The notes under the pieces are model-generated. The model ran no database searches. It was not told the origin of the DNA and worked only from the letters and a program-made list of their open reading frames with translations. A DNA stretch of 64,000 nucleotides from Polyodon spathula (taxonomy: Eukaryota > Chordata > Actinopteri > Acipenseriformes > Polyodontidae), in contig NC_054535.1 of the NCBI RefSeq assembly GCF_017654505.1, forward strand, positions 82,709,603-82,773,602, in the 5' to 3' direction. The position numbers and the translations under genes were made by a program. Positions 1 through 11,919 of the stretch are shown here, one piece after another. Position 1 is the first letter of the stretch; the number at the start of each line of letters is the position of its first letter.

Positions 1-541
1 TAGTATCAGTAATCTTACCAGTCCGATCAGTGTTAGCACTAGTATCAGTAATCTTACCAGTCCGATCAGTGTTAGCACTAGTAATCTTACCAGTCCGATC
101 AGTGTTAGCAGTAATCTTACCAGTCCGATCAGTGTTAGCACCAGTCTTACCAGTCCGAGTGTTAGCACTAGTATCAGTAGTCTTACCAGTCCCAGTCCGA
201 TCAGTGTTAGCACTAATATCAGTAATCTTACCAGTCAGCTTACCAGTCCGATCAGTGTTAGCACTAGTATCAGTAATCTTACCAGTCCGATCAGTGTTAG
301 CACTAATAGTCTTACCAGTAAGTTGTAACATCAGTATTCAGTCTCAGCATTATCAGTGTTAGCACTAGTATCAGTAATCTTACCAGTCCGATCAGTGTTA
401 GCACTAGTATCAGTAATCTTACCAGTCCGATCAGTGTTAGCACTAGTACCAGTAATCTTACCAGTCCCAGTAGTACCCGCACCAGTCTTACCAATCCCAG
501 CAGTATCAGCACTTAGCACCAGTCTTACCAGTTCCAGTCAT
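1..541. repeat. 39-bp minisatellite
   Basis: About 13 units of a 39-bp repeat built from spaced CAGT words (core GATCAGTGTTAGCACTAGTA). Several units are internally shortened, for example near 100-190 and 225-245. The unit length is divisible by 3, so 13-residue repeats stay open on both strands, but the products are low-complexity and no gene is implied. The array runs off the left edge of the window, so its full size is unknown. The last units (450-541) are degenerate. Confidence 0.9.
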
Positions 542-3500
542 CAGTATCACCAGTATTAACTTCAGTAGCAGTGAACCAAATGCATGTGTCAATGAAGGTA
601 TAAACCCATCTCCTTATTCATATTTATAAGTTCTATTCTTCTTGTCCTTTTAATATCACATATTTCTAACAGTGTGAATAGAGTCATTTAGGTTGGTGTT
701 GTTTTTGCTGGGAGAATTGTTTAAAAAAATGTGTCATGAAATTTCAAACATCATCCAAGGTGGGTCACTGGGTACAAAGTTAGCGACTTATATTGCTTTG
801 CAGTTTGCATTAATAGTCTCCAGGATTCATGAACAGGATATCCAGGTTTTTTTTTTTTTTTTTAAATCTATCCCTAGCTGCACCTGATTAAATAAGGCAA
901 CCTTCTATGTGTTTTGAAGGTTACAGGGATCATTAGTATTGAAGCTTCAATGAATAGCTGCCATTAACTGAAGCAGATAATGCCATGAACACAGAAGATT
1001 TCCAATGATGGTAGTGATGTTTAAAACTGGACTTGTTAGTATGGGGGATGTCTTGACCTGAATTTTTACAGAGTCAAGTCACGAAACACTGATTAAACTA
1101 TGAAATCAGGATTGATTGCCCCACACCAGCACAAGTTTGTTCTTTGACACTTCCAGTCACGTTTGATTCCTTCCGGACTGCCTTCAAGTACATGCTGCTG
1201 TCAGAAGGGCTAGATGAGAAAACATTTGTCAATAATTAACTGTTGGATAATGAAAGTAGTTTGACTGTTTTGATACAGATTAAATATGATCTATTATTAT
1301 GAACTGCCAAAAAAAAAAAAGTAAACCTATATTACAGCTACACGTTTTTCCACATACATATCCATATACAATGCAGTACTAGTCTAATGAAGAAATACTC
1401 CTGAAATACTGCACCAGTAATTAACACGGGTAAGGGCTAAATCAGCAAGACTTAACGACAGCTTAAAGTTTAAGTTGTATTTGTTTTGTTTGTAAACGAA
1501 CACAATTAATAAAATGTATGTACTATATGATATGCTAAAGATAATTAGAAAATTGAAAACAATAGCTGCACTGTATTTATAAAACGGTCCATTTGCTTGC
1601 ATATTTCTTTCATTGTGTATTATATTTTACATGACTGTTGCATTAACAATAAAAAAAAAATGTTTGCAATGCAATTAATGTGTTGTTTTTAAGGTCCTCA
1701 TTCAAAATTTAGACCGTTTTGCATTGTAGCCTGTCTGTCACACTGAACACAGCAAACAAGACTGCTTCCTTCAGTTTTTCCAAATCTTTCATCAATGACT
1801 GCTTCATTTTTTACATGTATACATGTAGATCATGCAAGTATTTAATCAATACATTACTTCCACTTTCATTTGGTTTTAGTTGTTCTGAAACTGTGAAACG
1901 GTTCAAGAATATTACACTGAACAGTATTGTTGTCTGACCTTGCAATGCTGTTTCACGGGACAAAAAGAGATTGCTGTTTTGTATTCTTTTTGTTCTTTCA
2001 GTTTAGTATTCCACTCTGCTACAGTGTCAATGTCTTTCAGTGTGAGAGGTAGATATCTCACACAGGCTGCTCATTAAGCTTGTATAGCATTTCTGCTGCT
2101 TTATAAGAATTTCCACCAAGCAGTACCAACATGGGGTTCCTTCACAAGCAGTGCTTAAGAGGTCCATTAACTACTTTGACCTGTACTTCGTAAGAAAAAC
2201 CCTCAGTTATAGAGGTACTTTCTGCCTAAACCTTGGTGTTAATATATTCTCTGTGCTTGATATGTTAATCTAGTGTTACACGTTTTTGGAATGAAACAAG
2301 AAAAAAAAAGGCAAACATTAATTTATTCATTGAGTTTAGCATTGTATGTGATGCCCCTAACAACGTGATGCTGGATCTACTACTACTGAAACCCATTAAA
2401 CAATACGTTATATGTGTCTGTTATATATAGCATCATGCCTTCTGTGTGTAATGGCCTCTTGGCCTAGAGATATAGGTAAACAGCCTGGCATTTCTGTCCT
2501 GCTTGGAAACACTATGATCTAGGACATGACTGCTGACCTTATGAGTTATATTATAGATCCTATACAATTATTATTATGAGTATGATTATGATGATTATTA
2601 TGATGATAATGATTATTATTTTTAAGGAACAAATCCAATTAATTCAACTCTGCATACGTTTATCTTTATTTTGAGGACAAGGGTAAATTACTCCAAGGCT
2701 TAACTGCAGGAAGGGCTTAGAATAATCTTACAGTGCACTTTATTTATGGCAGTGTCAGCTGCACAGGCACACAAGCTGTCTCCCCATATCGAAGTGTGAC
2801 ATTCTATGAACTAACCAGAAATGTTTCCACAATTACCTGCAGGCTTTGCTTGTCACCCGCAAACTCAGCTGTAGCTCTGTGAAGCATTAAAAAAAAATTC
2901 TGATAGCATGTTGACGGTAACACCAACAGTACAGGTATTTTCAACAATAGATTATAGGGCATGTCACTGCATAAGTATATTATGTTTAGTACACATTTGA
3001 ATTACCACTGTCTCCAGACCTGTCATGAAAACACTTCTCAGTTTATTAAAAAAGTTAACATTTGGTATCATTGTAAATGGGGAAAAAAGGATAAATAAAA
3101 CAGATATTCTGATGCTACGAAAATGATTTTTAAGCGTATACTTTATTATAAATAACCTTTTTTTTAATAGAATTTCATTGTTCTTGCCAGCAAACTGAAC
3201 TGCATGAAAGTCACAAAGCTGAAATAATGCAAGCATGTCTGTTTGCAGCATGTTCACATGAAAAAAGAAAGTCAGTAAGTTTGAAACCAAATGGTATTAG
3301 AAGCACATGAACATGGGATATTGGTATCCAGTACCTTTTACATCACAGAAACATTTCTAAAAAATAAAGATACAATCATCAGAATTATTCACACTTTTTA
3401 AAAATACTGCACATGAAGAAGGTTCTGTGTACATTATTTTCATCTTGTATAAATTAAAAAAACTCAAATCTTTATTGCAGAGCTCTTTCCCAAGTGGAAG

Positions 3501-3557
3501 CTTAAAGCACTTTTGTGGTACTTTCAACAGCATTTTCTTCTTCTTCTTCTTCTTCTT

Positions 3558-3588
<31 letters not shown>

Positions 3589-4036
3589 TTATTATTATTG
3601 TTTTATCACATTGTGTTCAGCGATGTCTGAAAGAAATTTGATGAGCACTATAATTACTACAGCCTTTACAGAACAAAAGTAGCACTGCACAGAATTATTT
3701 GAAGTGGCTATTGTTTTGTGGAGAATGTGCTCCTGAGAATAGTTCAGATACTCTGGTTATTCTAATGATATAAAGCAAAAACAACTCAAAAAAAAAAAAA
3801 AAACTACAGAAAAAAATAAAACACAGCTTCAATAATTTCAGCTTTACGTTGAAATCATTGACTACAGATGTACTACCACTGCCATGTGCTGGTAAATGTC
3901 CTTTGGAAGACGCTGTAGAAGAACTAATGACACAAAGAATACATGTACACAGACACATCCACACATACATACATACAAACACCCACACTCTCACAATAGA
4001 GGTAAACTCCCCTTAAAGGAAGAATGAACTGGAATG
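542..4036. other. 3' flank and probable 3' UTR of CHSY3; otherwise nothing recognised
   Basis: AT-rich sequence without a recognisable gene. The part nearest 4036 should be the 3' UTR of the minus-strand CHSY3 exon. Candidate minus-strand AATAAA signals read as TTTATT at 3471-3476, 3142-3147 and 2739-2744, and I cannot tell which is used. A and T runs at 846-863, 1308-1319 and 3788-3803 could be old retroposon tails. I see no RNA gene or conserved ORF. Confidence 0.5.
3535..3600. repeat. (TTC)n followed by (ATT)n microsatellite
   Basis: A perfect TTC tract at about 3535-3587 passes directly into a short ATT tract to 3600. It lies in the presumed 3' UTR or downstream flank of the minus-strand gene, where a transcript would carry GAA repeats. 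Confidence 0.95.
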
Positions 4037-5608
4037 TCAGGATGATGTTCTGTTGTACCTCACACCTAAGCGTTTCTCCAACCAGAGTTCAGCTAGCTGC
4101 ATCGTGGATGCATAAGTACTTGCTTTAGACCCCAAGCACATCTTATACTGCTTGGGATCTAAGTTTGGGTCACAGTGAACTGGATGGTAAATGTGGACAA
4201 TTCCAACCTCTTGGCTTCGAAAGGCCTTCAACCCCGAATGTAATACTTTAGTAAAGAGATCTACATCTTCTAGTCCCCAACCTTGGATTGAGGTATCAAA
4301 GCCACCAGCTTTTATCAGATCAGTTTTGTATATGCAAGTGATCCCAAATCCATAGTCCCTCCAGAACCCACTTTTCTTGGTAAAAACAAAGGTGCTGTCT
4401 TCAGGAGGATTACCTCCATACACTATTTTTGGATCATACTGGCTGAAGATGACAGGATAATATACCTGCTCTCCCTGAATGGTATTGTCTCTGCACCTCT
4501 GCAAAAAATCTGCATTAAACATAAGATCAACATCACAAAACAGCAACAACGTGTTGTTCTCCAACTGCGATGAGCCCATTTCTAACGCCAATCCCCTGGA
4601 GAAATCTCCTGTCATGGGGATGATGGACAGATCTGCCTTGGGATACTTATTTCGGTATTCCTTTATTAGTTCAATGTGCTTATCTTTGTCTTGGTTGGAG
4701 TCGCTTTTGACTAAAATTATGGCTAGTTTTACATTCTGGTTTGTGGTAAGACATGTCTTCTCAAAGTTCTCCATAAACCTCAAAAAAATGTCATATCTCC
4801 CTGTGAGAGGAACTAGAATGTGGATTTTCTTTTCACTCCTTTTCCTCATCTCTTTGGTTGACTCAGTAAACTGGAAGGGAGAGAATATCTTTAAAGAATT
4901 GGAAAGGAATGAGAAGGAGTGAGAGTCTGTGTTGATGCTGTCAACAAGCTCTCTCACATCAAGTTCCTCTTCTTCAATGAAGAAGGGCCTGCTGAATGAC
5001 TGCTGAAGGTAGGCGTGTCGCCTCACTGGAACCGTAACCTTCCTCCCCTTGTGCTTTTTGTAAAGAAGCAGCAGATCTAAGATGTACTCTGCCCCATGCA
5101 TGGGATCCACCCTGCGGTATCCATACTGAATCTCTTTGAACTCAATCACACGTCCTCTCGTCTTGGAGTTCTCGTTGATCATCTCCATGACCTGAAGGAC
5201 AGTATCATCCAATGCTGTCCTCAGAAGGCTGTTGATACCTTGACGAGGCATCTGTTTCTCAGCTGTGGAATACAGATGTTTCCCAGTCAAGAAGTCCCAC
5301 TCGATAACCTCATTCCTTTCTGTTGGCTGGAAGCGTGTGTAGGAGGGCATTAGCCCCAGCTGTTGATCTGCCTTCTGCACCTCGGTGTTGCTGAGTTTGC
5401 TCATGGCGACGCTCTCCCTGTGGAGCTCAATGGTGTGGTAGCGTAGCTCTGAAATTTTGCGGCTCAGCATGTAGTTGTGCAGCCTATACTGATAGGCAGG
5501 CCTCTTGTTGGGATGAAGGGTGATTGTGTTATGGATTTTGCTGCTGTGGAGTTCTTGGATGTATCCCTTCTTATTGTGTTCATAGTTCTCATAAAACAAC
5601 TGCTGCAT
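4037..5608 (-). CDS. CHSY3: Chondroitin sulfate synthase, terminal exon (CHSY3-like)
   Basis: This is the last coding exon of a Golgi chondroitin synthase. The family alternates GlcA and GalNAc addition on the chondroitin chain; its N-terminal beta-1,3-GlcA-transferase half is encoded by upstream exons not in this window. The exon is open for 523 codons, from a splice acceptor just before the first ATG (so that Met is internal to the protein) to TGA at 4037-4039. Visible: a metal-binding DVD at residues 359-361 within LLLFCDVDL, the donor-site motif WGLEDVDLF at 444-452, His472 and Cys479/Cys491, and sequons at N351 and N519. Residues 160-200 carry the conserved YGYRRVDPMHGAEY region. The C-terminus ending LGVRYNRTSS and the RYDIFLRFMENFE stretch match CHSY3 better than CHSY1, from memory of the family. 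No stop or frameshift disturbs it, so it looks functional. Antisense open frames across it are shadows. Confidence 0.93.
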   Translation of the reverse strand: MQQLFYENYEHNKKGYIQELHSSKIHNTITLHPNKRPAYQYRLHNYMLSRKISELRYHTIELHRESVAMSKLSNTEVQKADQQLGLMPSYTRFQPTERNEVIEWDFLTGKHLYSTAEKQMPRQGINSLLRTALDDTVLQVMEMINENSKTRGRVIEFKEIQYGYRRVDPMHGAEYILDLLLLYKKHKGRKVTVPVRRHAYLQQSFSRPFFIEEEELDVRELVDSINTDSHSFSFLSNSLKIFSPFQFTESTKEMRKRSEKKIHILVPLTGRYDIFLRFMENFEKTCLTTNQNVKLAIILVKSDSNQDKDKHIELIKEYRNKYPKADLSIIPMTGDFSRGLALEMGSSQLENNTLLLFCDVDLMFNADFLQRCRDNTIQGEQVYYPVIFSQYDPKIVYGGNPPEDSTFVFTKKSGFWRDYGFGITCIYKTDLIKAGGFDTSIQGWGLEDVDLFTKVLHSGLKAFRSQEVGIVHIYHPVHCDPNLDPKQYKMCLGSKASTYASTMQLAELWLEKRLGVRYNRTSS

Positions 5609-5630
5609 CTAAGAAGTAAGAAGAAAACAT
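5609..5630 (-). other. Splice acceptor of the CHSY3 terminal exon
   Basis: Reading the minus strand, a pyrimidine-rich run (TTTTCTTCTTACTTCTTAG) ends in AG at 5610-5609, immediately before the first ATG codon of the exon. Family alignment from memory places the exon boundary just before MQQLFYENYE, in agreement. Phase 0 is inferred. Confidence 0.85.
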
Positions 5631-5906
5631 AAATCAGAACAATGTCCCCCAAAAAAGTTCTAAAAAGTAAACAGACAAACAAATTGACTTCAGCTATTGA
5701 TTTCTGTGTGCAAATTAAGATTGGGTTATCTTTTAAATCCTATAGTTTTCAGTCTAGAAGTTAGCCTGCGTGACTGGCTTCCAGAAAGAAAGTGTTACAC
5801 ATAAATCCATTTAATTCCTTTTGGCTTCAGTATATTTGGCTTAAGTATACAAAGATTTATTTTCTATTAAAAGTTTACTGTATAGAGTTGTTTCTATACT
5901 GCTTCA

Positions 5907-5959
<53 letters not shown>
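5631..5959. other. Intron sequence ending in an (AT)n microsatellite
   Basis: Nothing coding. A perfect AT dinucleotide run covers about 5911-5961 and directly abuts the left end of the first Tc1 copy. Confidence 0.7.
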
Positions 5960-5964
<5 letters not shown>

Positions 5965-7545
5965 CTGAATTACAAATGGTACATTGAAATTTTGTTCTGT
6001 TCGATATTTTATTTTAAAACACTTAAACTCAAAATTAATAATTTTAAAGGTGACATTGGTTTTATGTTTGGAAATATTTTTAAGAAAAATAAAAAACTGA
6101 AATATCTTGCTTGCATAAATATTCAACCCCTGTGCTGTGGAAGCTCCCAGTTTGCACCGATGAAAGAAATTGCCCTAACGAGGACACAATTACCTTACCA
6201 TTGGCCTCCACCTGTGAACCATTAAAGTTGCTGTCACATTTTCTGGATAAAAACCCCACTGTTGAAGGATCATTGGTAAGGCTGTGAATCTGGAGGAAAA
6301 TGAAGACCAAAGAGCATTCTAAAGAAGTTAGAGATAAAGTAATACAAATGCATAGATTAGGGAAAGGGTACAAAATAATATCCAAGTGTTTGGATATCCC
6401 AGTGAGCACAGTTGGATCAATAATCAGGAAGTGGAAGCTGCATCACACCACCCAGGCACTGCCAAGAAAAGGCTGTCCCTCAAAACTCAGCGTTCAAACA
6501 AGAAGGAGACTTGTGAGAGAAGCCAGAGAGGCCAACAATCACTTTGAAGGAGCTACAGAGTTCATTGGCTGGGAGTGGAGTAATGGTGCACCAGTCAACC
6601 ATATCAAGAGCTCTGCATAACACTGGCCTGTATGGGAGGGTGGCAAGAAAGAAGCCTTTACTCAAAAAGTACCATTTGAAAGCACGTCTGGAGTTTGCCA
6701 GAAAGTAAGTAGAAAAAAAGTAGTAGAAAGTGACCCAGCTGCGATGTGGGAAAAGGTTTTGTGGTCAGATGAGACCAAGATAGAGCTTTTTGGCCAAAAC
6801 TCAAAGCACTATGTGTGGCGCAAAACTAACACTGCCCATGCCTCAAGACACACCATCCCTACAGTGAAGTATGGTGGTGGCAGCATCATGCTGTGGGGAT
6901 GCTTCTCATCAGCAGGGACTGGGCATCTTGTTACAATTGAAGGAAGAATGGATGGAGCAAAATACAGGAAAATACTGCAAGAGAATCTGCTTCAGTCCGC
7001 TAAAAAAACTGATGCTTGGGAGGAAATTCACCTTTCAGCAGGACAATGATCCCAAGCACAAGGCCAAAGCAACATTGAAGTGGCTCAAAAACAAAAAGGT
7101 GAATGTCCTACAGTGGCCCAGTCAAAGTCCAGATCTCAATCCCATTGAGAATCTGTGGCACTATTTGAAAATTGCAGTCCACAAGAGTCGTCCAACCAAC
7201 CTGACAACCTGGAGCAAATCTGCCAAGAAGAATGGGCCAAAATCACTCCCACACTGTGTGCAAAGCTGGTACATACTTATACCAAAAGACTTAAAGCTGT
7301 TATTGCAGCGAAAGGTGGCTCTACCAAATATTAATGTGTGGGGGTTGAATACTTATGCAAGCAAGATATTTCAGTTTTTTATTTTTCTTAAAAATATTTC
7401 CCAACATAAAACCAATGTCACCTTACAATAATTGATTTTGAGTTTAAGTGTTTTAAAATAAAATATCGAACAGAACGAAATTTCAATGTACCATTTGTAA
7501 TTCAGTAATATGAGAGAATTGGTCAGGGGTCTGAATACTTTTGAT
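5960..7545 (+). mobile_element. Tc1-like DNA transposon, copy 1 (DD34E)
   Basis: Tc1/mariner element closely related to the copy at 32695-34268. Homology starts at TATTACTGAATTAC about 5960, so the outer 55-60 bases of the left terminal repeat are missing and replaced by AT microsatellite. On the right, homology runs through GGTCAGGGGTCTGAATACTTTTG to about 7543 and then diverges (ATACAG), so that terminus is altered too. Long subterminal repeats are visible: the segment from 5960 to about 6090 is inverted at about 7375-7510. Without intact ends and with a broken transposase this copy should be immobile. Confidence 0.9.
6300..7334 (+). pseudogene. Tc1-like transposase, frameshifted
   Basis: The start MKTKEHSKEVRDKV is followed by paired helix-turn-helix DNA-binding segments (KIISKCLDIPVSTVGSIIRKW). 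The catalytic part holds the three expected acids: D in WSDETK (about 6766), D in [10 protein letters not shown] (about 7042) and E in NPIENLW (about 7146). Exactly 34 residues separate the last two, the DD34E signature of Tc1 cut-and-paste transposases. Breaks seen: a frame change near 6593, an insertion with in-frame stops at about 6704-6728, another shift in the A-run near 7000, and a one-base loss near 7201. Compared with copy 2, the breaks differ, so the two decayed independently. Confidence 0.9.
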
Positions 7546-9289
7546 ACAGAATTATAAAACTTTCAAATATTAATTCACAGGTTCCATTTCTCTTCATTTT
7601 GTTGCCACATTATCATTTTGAACACAATACCTTCATTGTGTTCAAGGACATGTACAATAATGTAATCTCTCCTCTAAACAATGGTGTAATGTTCTATAGT
7701 ATTTGAAAAATATGCCTAATCAGGAGCATTTGATTAATTCAAGAACTCTGTCCTCCCATTAAAAACTTCATGAAGAAAAGATCAGCATAAAAGGCAGTTA
7801 ATTACACAGAAGCTGTTGTGTGGAACTTGATTAACAAACCATGCTGTTAATAAAAAATGGGTATTTTGAAAAAAAAGGTTAATGGGTCCCCTTTTGCTGA
7901 ATTAGGGAACCAATAAACTTTACATTTTTTGATTAACTTTCCCATCAATTGCACAGTAGCCCCTTACACCTTATTTAGACCATTTTCATGTGGGGTCATC
8001 ACCCAGGGTTATTTCTGCAGTGACGTCATACAAACTAATTAAACTATGATGACGTGTAAGCTCTTACACCACCCCTGAAACATTAATTAAAATTACAATG
8101 CATCAGATATGCTATCAAAATGTTTACTGTAACAATAAGAAAAAAAGCAACCTTAAAATATTTCTCCATTTAGAAATGTAAAATGGTTAAACATGATTTT
8201 GTGTTCTTGTAGCCTGAATATAGAAAATTATTAAAATTGATAACACTAACATTGTTTTTTTCACACAGACATAGGAAGTGACCGGGAAAATGAACAACTG
8301 AAGACAATTGTGACACACTGTATACATACAGTGTGAATTCACGCAGTAATGTACATTTTTCAAGAAATGGTAAATCACTGCAACCACTGTGTAATTGACT
8401 GCATGGACGTATTGTGTTTTGGAACATCTCATGTGAGAAAAAAAATTGACTAGTCTATGTGATTTTTATACGGTCAGAGAAGAGAAGTCAGAGCAGCTTA
8501 TATTAAGCTTTCAGTAAGCTGGATAAATACACTAGAAAGATACATCTGAACTACGAAAACTATGTACACATATTGTAAAGAATGCAAAAACTGTTCTTTG
8601 CAAGTTATTGATTGTTAAATTAGTTAAAAAACAAACATCAGAACATACTGAATTAAATATTGATATACATTATTTGATTACACTTGATCAACTGACTAAT
8701 GACTGATCATATTCAAAATTCCTGAAAGTATTAAACTAAATAGACCTTTCTGGGTTTTTCCATGACAAATATAGTTTACATTGCCAGCAACGACTTTCAT
8801 TTTCCTTCCGATGAGTTTCTAGACCTGAGCTACTGCCTGAGTAATTTACTGTCACAGTATGAAAACACTCCCATTGCACTTTTCTAAAATGATTAATGTT
8901 TTGTTATTATTGCAAGTCTTGCTTATGCAGAAACCCAGCTCTTTAAAGTCAGGTTTGTGTGCAAAGTAAGCTTATTCCTTCAGACCACCTCCATATTTGG
9001 TGATCTTAATGGAGTGACTCCACTACAAAAAGTAACTGCTACAGTCAGCATTATCATTCCTCTTTTAGAATTCTGCAGGTGTATTGGACCTCATCTCAAC
9101 AATCAACTTTCTGTCTACTGTATATCCTCGTCTTGCTAACACAAAACACCTGCTTTACTGATGATGTAATATTAAGCACTTACATTTCAGAATACACTTT
9201 CAATAAAGATTCTGAAAGCATAAAGGATAGTGACAATCCCAGAGTAACAAACTGGCCCATAACTAGGCCAGCCTAAGCCCTGTTAGAGG
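7546..9289. other. Intron sequence, nothing recognised
   Basis: AT-rich DNA without a convincing ORF, RNA gene or repeat array. Short open frames on the minus strand at 8170-8432 have no recognisable domains. Confidence 0.5.
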
Positions 9290-9600
9290 TAAGTGAAATC
9301 AGAAATAATCTCCACTAGTACTGCTAAACTTTGGAACTTGTTGCTACTAGTTGTGAGAGACTATCATTCTCTGGAGAAATGTAAAGCACTGCTAAAAACA
9401 CATTTGTTTTTCCTAGCTTTTGGTAATAGGGAGATACATTTTTTTATGTAAATCATTTTGTAATCATGTTTTAATTTTAGTGAATGACATTGTACTTTGT
9501 ATTTATTTATTTATTTGTTTTTATTTTTCCTGTAAAGCATTTTGGGATGGCATTGCCATAAAAGGCGCTATATAAAAATACATTTATTGATTCAAATATT
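9290..9600 (+). mobile_element. 3' end of an L2-like LINE (5'-truncated)
   Basis: The segment 9320-9425 translates to the typical ORF2 C-terminus of L2-like LINEs (AKLWNLLLL then ALLKTHLFFLAF). It is followed by a 3' UTR and the common tail GTAAAGCATTTTGGGATGG with GGCGCTATATAAAA and an ATTGATT end at about 9595. No RT domain remains, so it is a truncated insertion. Confidence 0.7.
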
Positions 9601-9993
9601 GCAACCTTGCCAAAACAATAGAAAATACAGTCCAAAATTATGCTAGTTTGAAATATTCTCTATATTTATGTAGCTTAAAAAGGAGTGCTTAACGTTGTGG
9701 GTTTCAAACTAGCGTAATGTTGGAATATATTTTCTATTGTTTTGGCCAGGTTACAATATTTCAATCAATCCATTAATCAATCGATGTATTTGTATATAGT
9801 GCTTTTCATGGCAATACCAACCCAAAGTGCTTTACAGGAAAAATACAATACAAACAAATTTATATTAAAGTTACAGGTCATAACTAAACTTTAATTTTGT
9901 TATAATGTTACAAAGATTATAGAACAATTTACATTAAAAAAAAAAAAAAATCTCTATTACTAAAAGCTAGGAAAAACTAATGTATTTTTAGCA
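9391..9993. repeat. Long inverted repeat around LINE 3' ends
   Basis: Left arm about 9391-9652 and right arm about 9703-9993 are diverged reverse complements, with a spacer of about 50 bases. The arms contain the LINE 3' UTR and tail, and also about 60 bases beyond the tail (CCAAAACAATAGAAAATA and inverse TATTTTCTATTGTTTTGG). Because the arms extend past the LINE tail, two independent insertions do not explain it fully; an inverted duplication or a foldback element is more likely. Confidence 0.8.
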
Positions 9994-9998
9994 TTGGC

Positions 9999-10466
9999 AC
10001 ACCTGGTCAAGGGAGAAGCCAGCAGTTCTGAGCTTGAAGAGTGCAAATGTAGAATATTTAGGTTACTGTTTGTGTTATTTTATTCTGAATACAGCAAAAA
10101 TGATGGTACTCTATTGAGTACTTCACAGCTAGTGTGGTACTATAGCTTTAATTGGAAGAATGATGCGCACTGTGATGTTGCTGCCCACTGCCTGAGTTAG
10201 GTTGTATCTTCCGATGATCTGCAGAACGGGTTCGGGCTTGGGCTTACTGAATTTTCCACATCACGATGGGGTCTTTCGCAAGAGAAGTCCGCCCCGAACA
10301 CGAAAAGATTTCGAGGTTCTAAAAAATGAAATGTACCCCAACCTGATATGGTCAAATCTATCTAGATGGGGGTGTATTTCGGGTTGGGTCCTAACATTTG
10401 ACTATAGGATTTCACTTAAAAGAAAAAGCTCCTTCGGTCTGCTGTGATCAGCTGACTATTTAACCC
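9999..10466. other. Unassigned spacer
   Basis: No recognisable gene. The interval 10200-10450 is less AT-rich than its surroundings and may be an old repeat, but I cannot name it. It ends in AACCC, part of the possible target duplication of the next element. Confidence 0.4.
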
Positions 10467-10807
10467 TGTGGCAGGGCGGTGTGTCTGTGTGTGTGTGTGT
10501 GAAGAGAACATGTGAGAATGTGGCTGCAGCCATAATTGAATAATTAATGGGTAATGAGGCTCCAGCCACAGGTGTATAAGAAGGGGAATCACGGGTGTTA
10601 TAGAGGTTAATGTCAGTGTTGGTGAAGGTGTGTGTTGCTGTCCTGTTTATGTCAGTGAGTTTTTGTATAGACCTTTTGTTTTGGCCCTTGTGTCTTTTTA
10701 TTTGTTAATGTGTTTTGATTTTGTTACTGAATTTGTCACTGCAGCTTCTTGCTTCTGAGTCTCTCTTCCTGCCTGTAACAGCTTGGCTGTGACACTACCC
10801 TGTCACA
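10467..10807 (+). mobile_element. Candidate solo LTR (341 bp)
   Basis: Begins TGTGGCAGGG and ends CCCTGTCACA, so the termini are 9/10 inverted and follow the TG...CA rule. It is flanked by ACCC on both sides (10463-10466, 10808-10811), a 4-bp duplication. A TATA-like GTGTATAAGAAG at about 10573 suggests plus orientation. No internal retroviral sequence flanks it. The short duplication makes this weaker than the other solo LTRs in the window. Confidence 0.6.
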
Positions 10808-10988
10808 ACCCATCTATAGCTCACGCAGTTGTATTATAAGTTGTATTATATTAAACCAACGCATATGTCTACATTGTAAGTACAGGGGTAAAATGTATAG
10901 TATTATTTTACTAAGATGAAACCAAAACCACTGTTCGGAATGCTTCGGCAAATTTATATATTATATATATTATATATATATATAGATA

Positions 10989-11028
<40 letters not shown>

Positions 11029-11919
11029 ATAATAGCTAAAATAAAATAAAAGCAATAGCTAAAAGAAACACCTCAACCATACTGTCATACATCAAAGTCA
11101 AAAGTAGGCAACTGAATTTTCTTAGAATAAATGGGCTTTTCTCTTGTACAGCTGGAGGGTCACAATTCGAAGCATGGTATACAAAGACACAAGTGACACT
11201 TTATATTCTACTTTATTTCTCTGACTTTAGGACTACCAGAGCTCATAACCAATCCATGATCAAAACACTTGCAAGGTACAACTGAGACATCATGTGACAT
11301 ATTGAATACATCTCCAAATAAGAACCACAAAAAACCATCATATGTGAATGTTTTGTAAACCTGATTATTAACCTTAGGTGTTTTCACTCCCCACTACAGT
11401 ATTAGCCTCATCAGTAAAATAGATTTTGAAAATAAACCTTTTTTTTTTCCCTAACAGCATGTCTTCTCTGAAGTAAACAACACTTTATTAAAACTTAATA
11501 ACTTGACCACTGGAAACAGTGATGTTAAGATGTCTTTTTTGGATCAGACAATTTCACCTCTTCAAAAGACTTCCAATTCCACTTAAAGCTACTTTGTAAA
11601 TATATACCAGTCTACAATGGTAAGGGCCACATTGGAATTTGTTCGCTACTATTGTCCTTCAGCATGTAGTCTGATTGTAACTAGCCGATATTCACTTTAC
11701 TGATGTCTGCAGAATAACATACACTGATGTTTTAAGTTATAGACATATAATGGACAGACTTGTGTTTAAATATTGTAGTGTACATATCTGTAAATGGCCA
11801 ATAAGAAAAAAAGCTGGAAATGGCCAAGTACGTTCGGGGAAAAAAATGGAATGTAGATATTGTTTCCTCAAGTATGAATACTTTTTTTTTTTTTTATAAA
11901 TTTAATTGTCTTCAATTTT
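10808..11919. other. Spacer with AT microsatellite
   Basis: Impure AT/ATT repeats at about 10955-11030. The rest is featureless AT-rich DNA. A T-run at 11881-11895 precedes the SINE and may be its A-rich tail read on the other strand. Confidence 0.5.

Noticed and set aside
30..559. Repeat proteins on both strands of the 39-bp array
   Set aside because: The unit length is a multiple of three and stop-free on both strands, so open frames are automatic. The products are low complexity with no domain.
4479..5353. Plus-strand open frames opposite the CHSY3 exon
   Set aside because: They are antisense shadows of a well conserved glycosyltransferase exon.
4037..5608. CHSY1 or CHPF instead of CHSY3
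   Set aside because: The remembered CHSY1 C-terminus differs (no LGVRYNRT ending), and CHPF lacks this close match. The assignment is from memory, so a paralogue tree would settle it.
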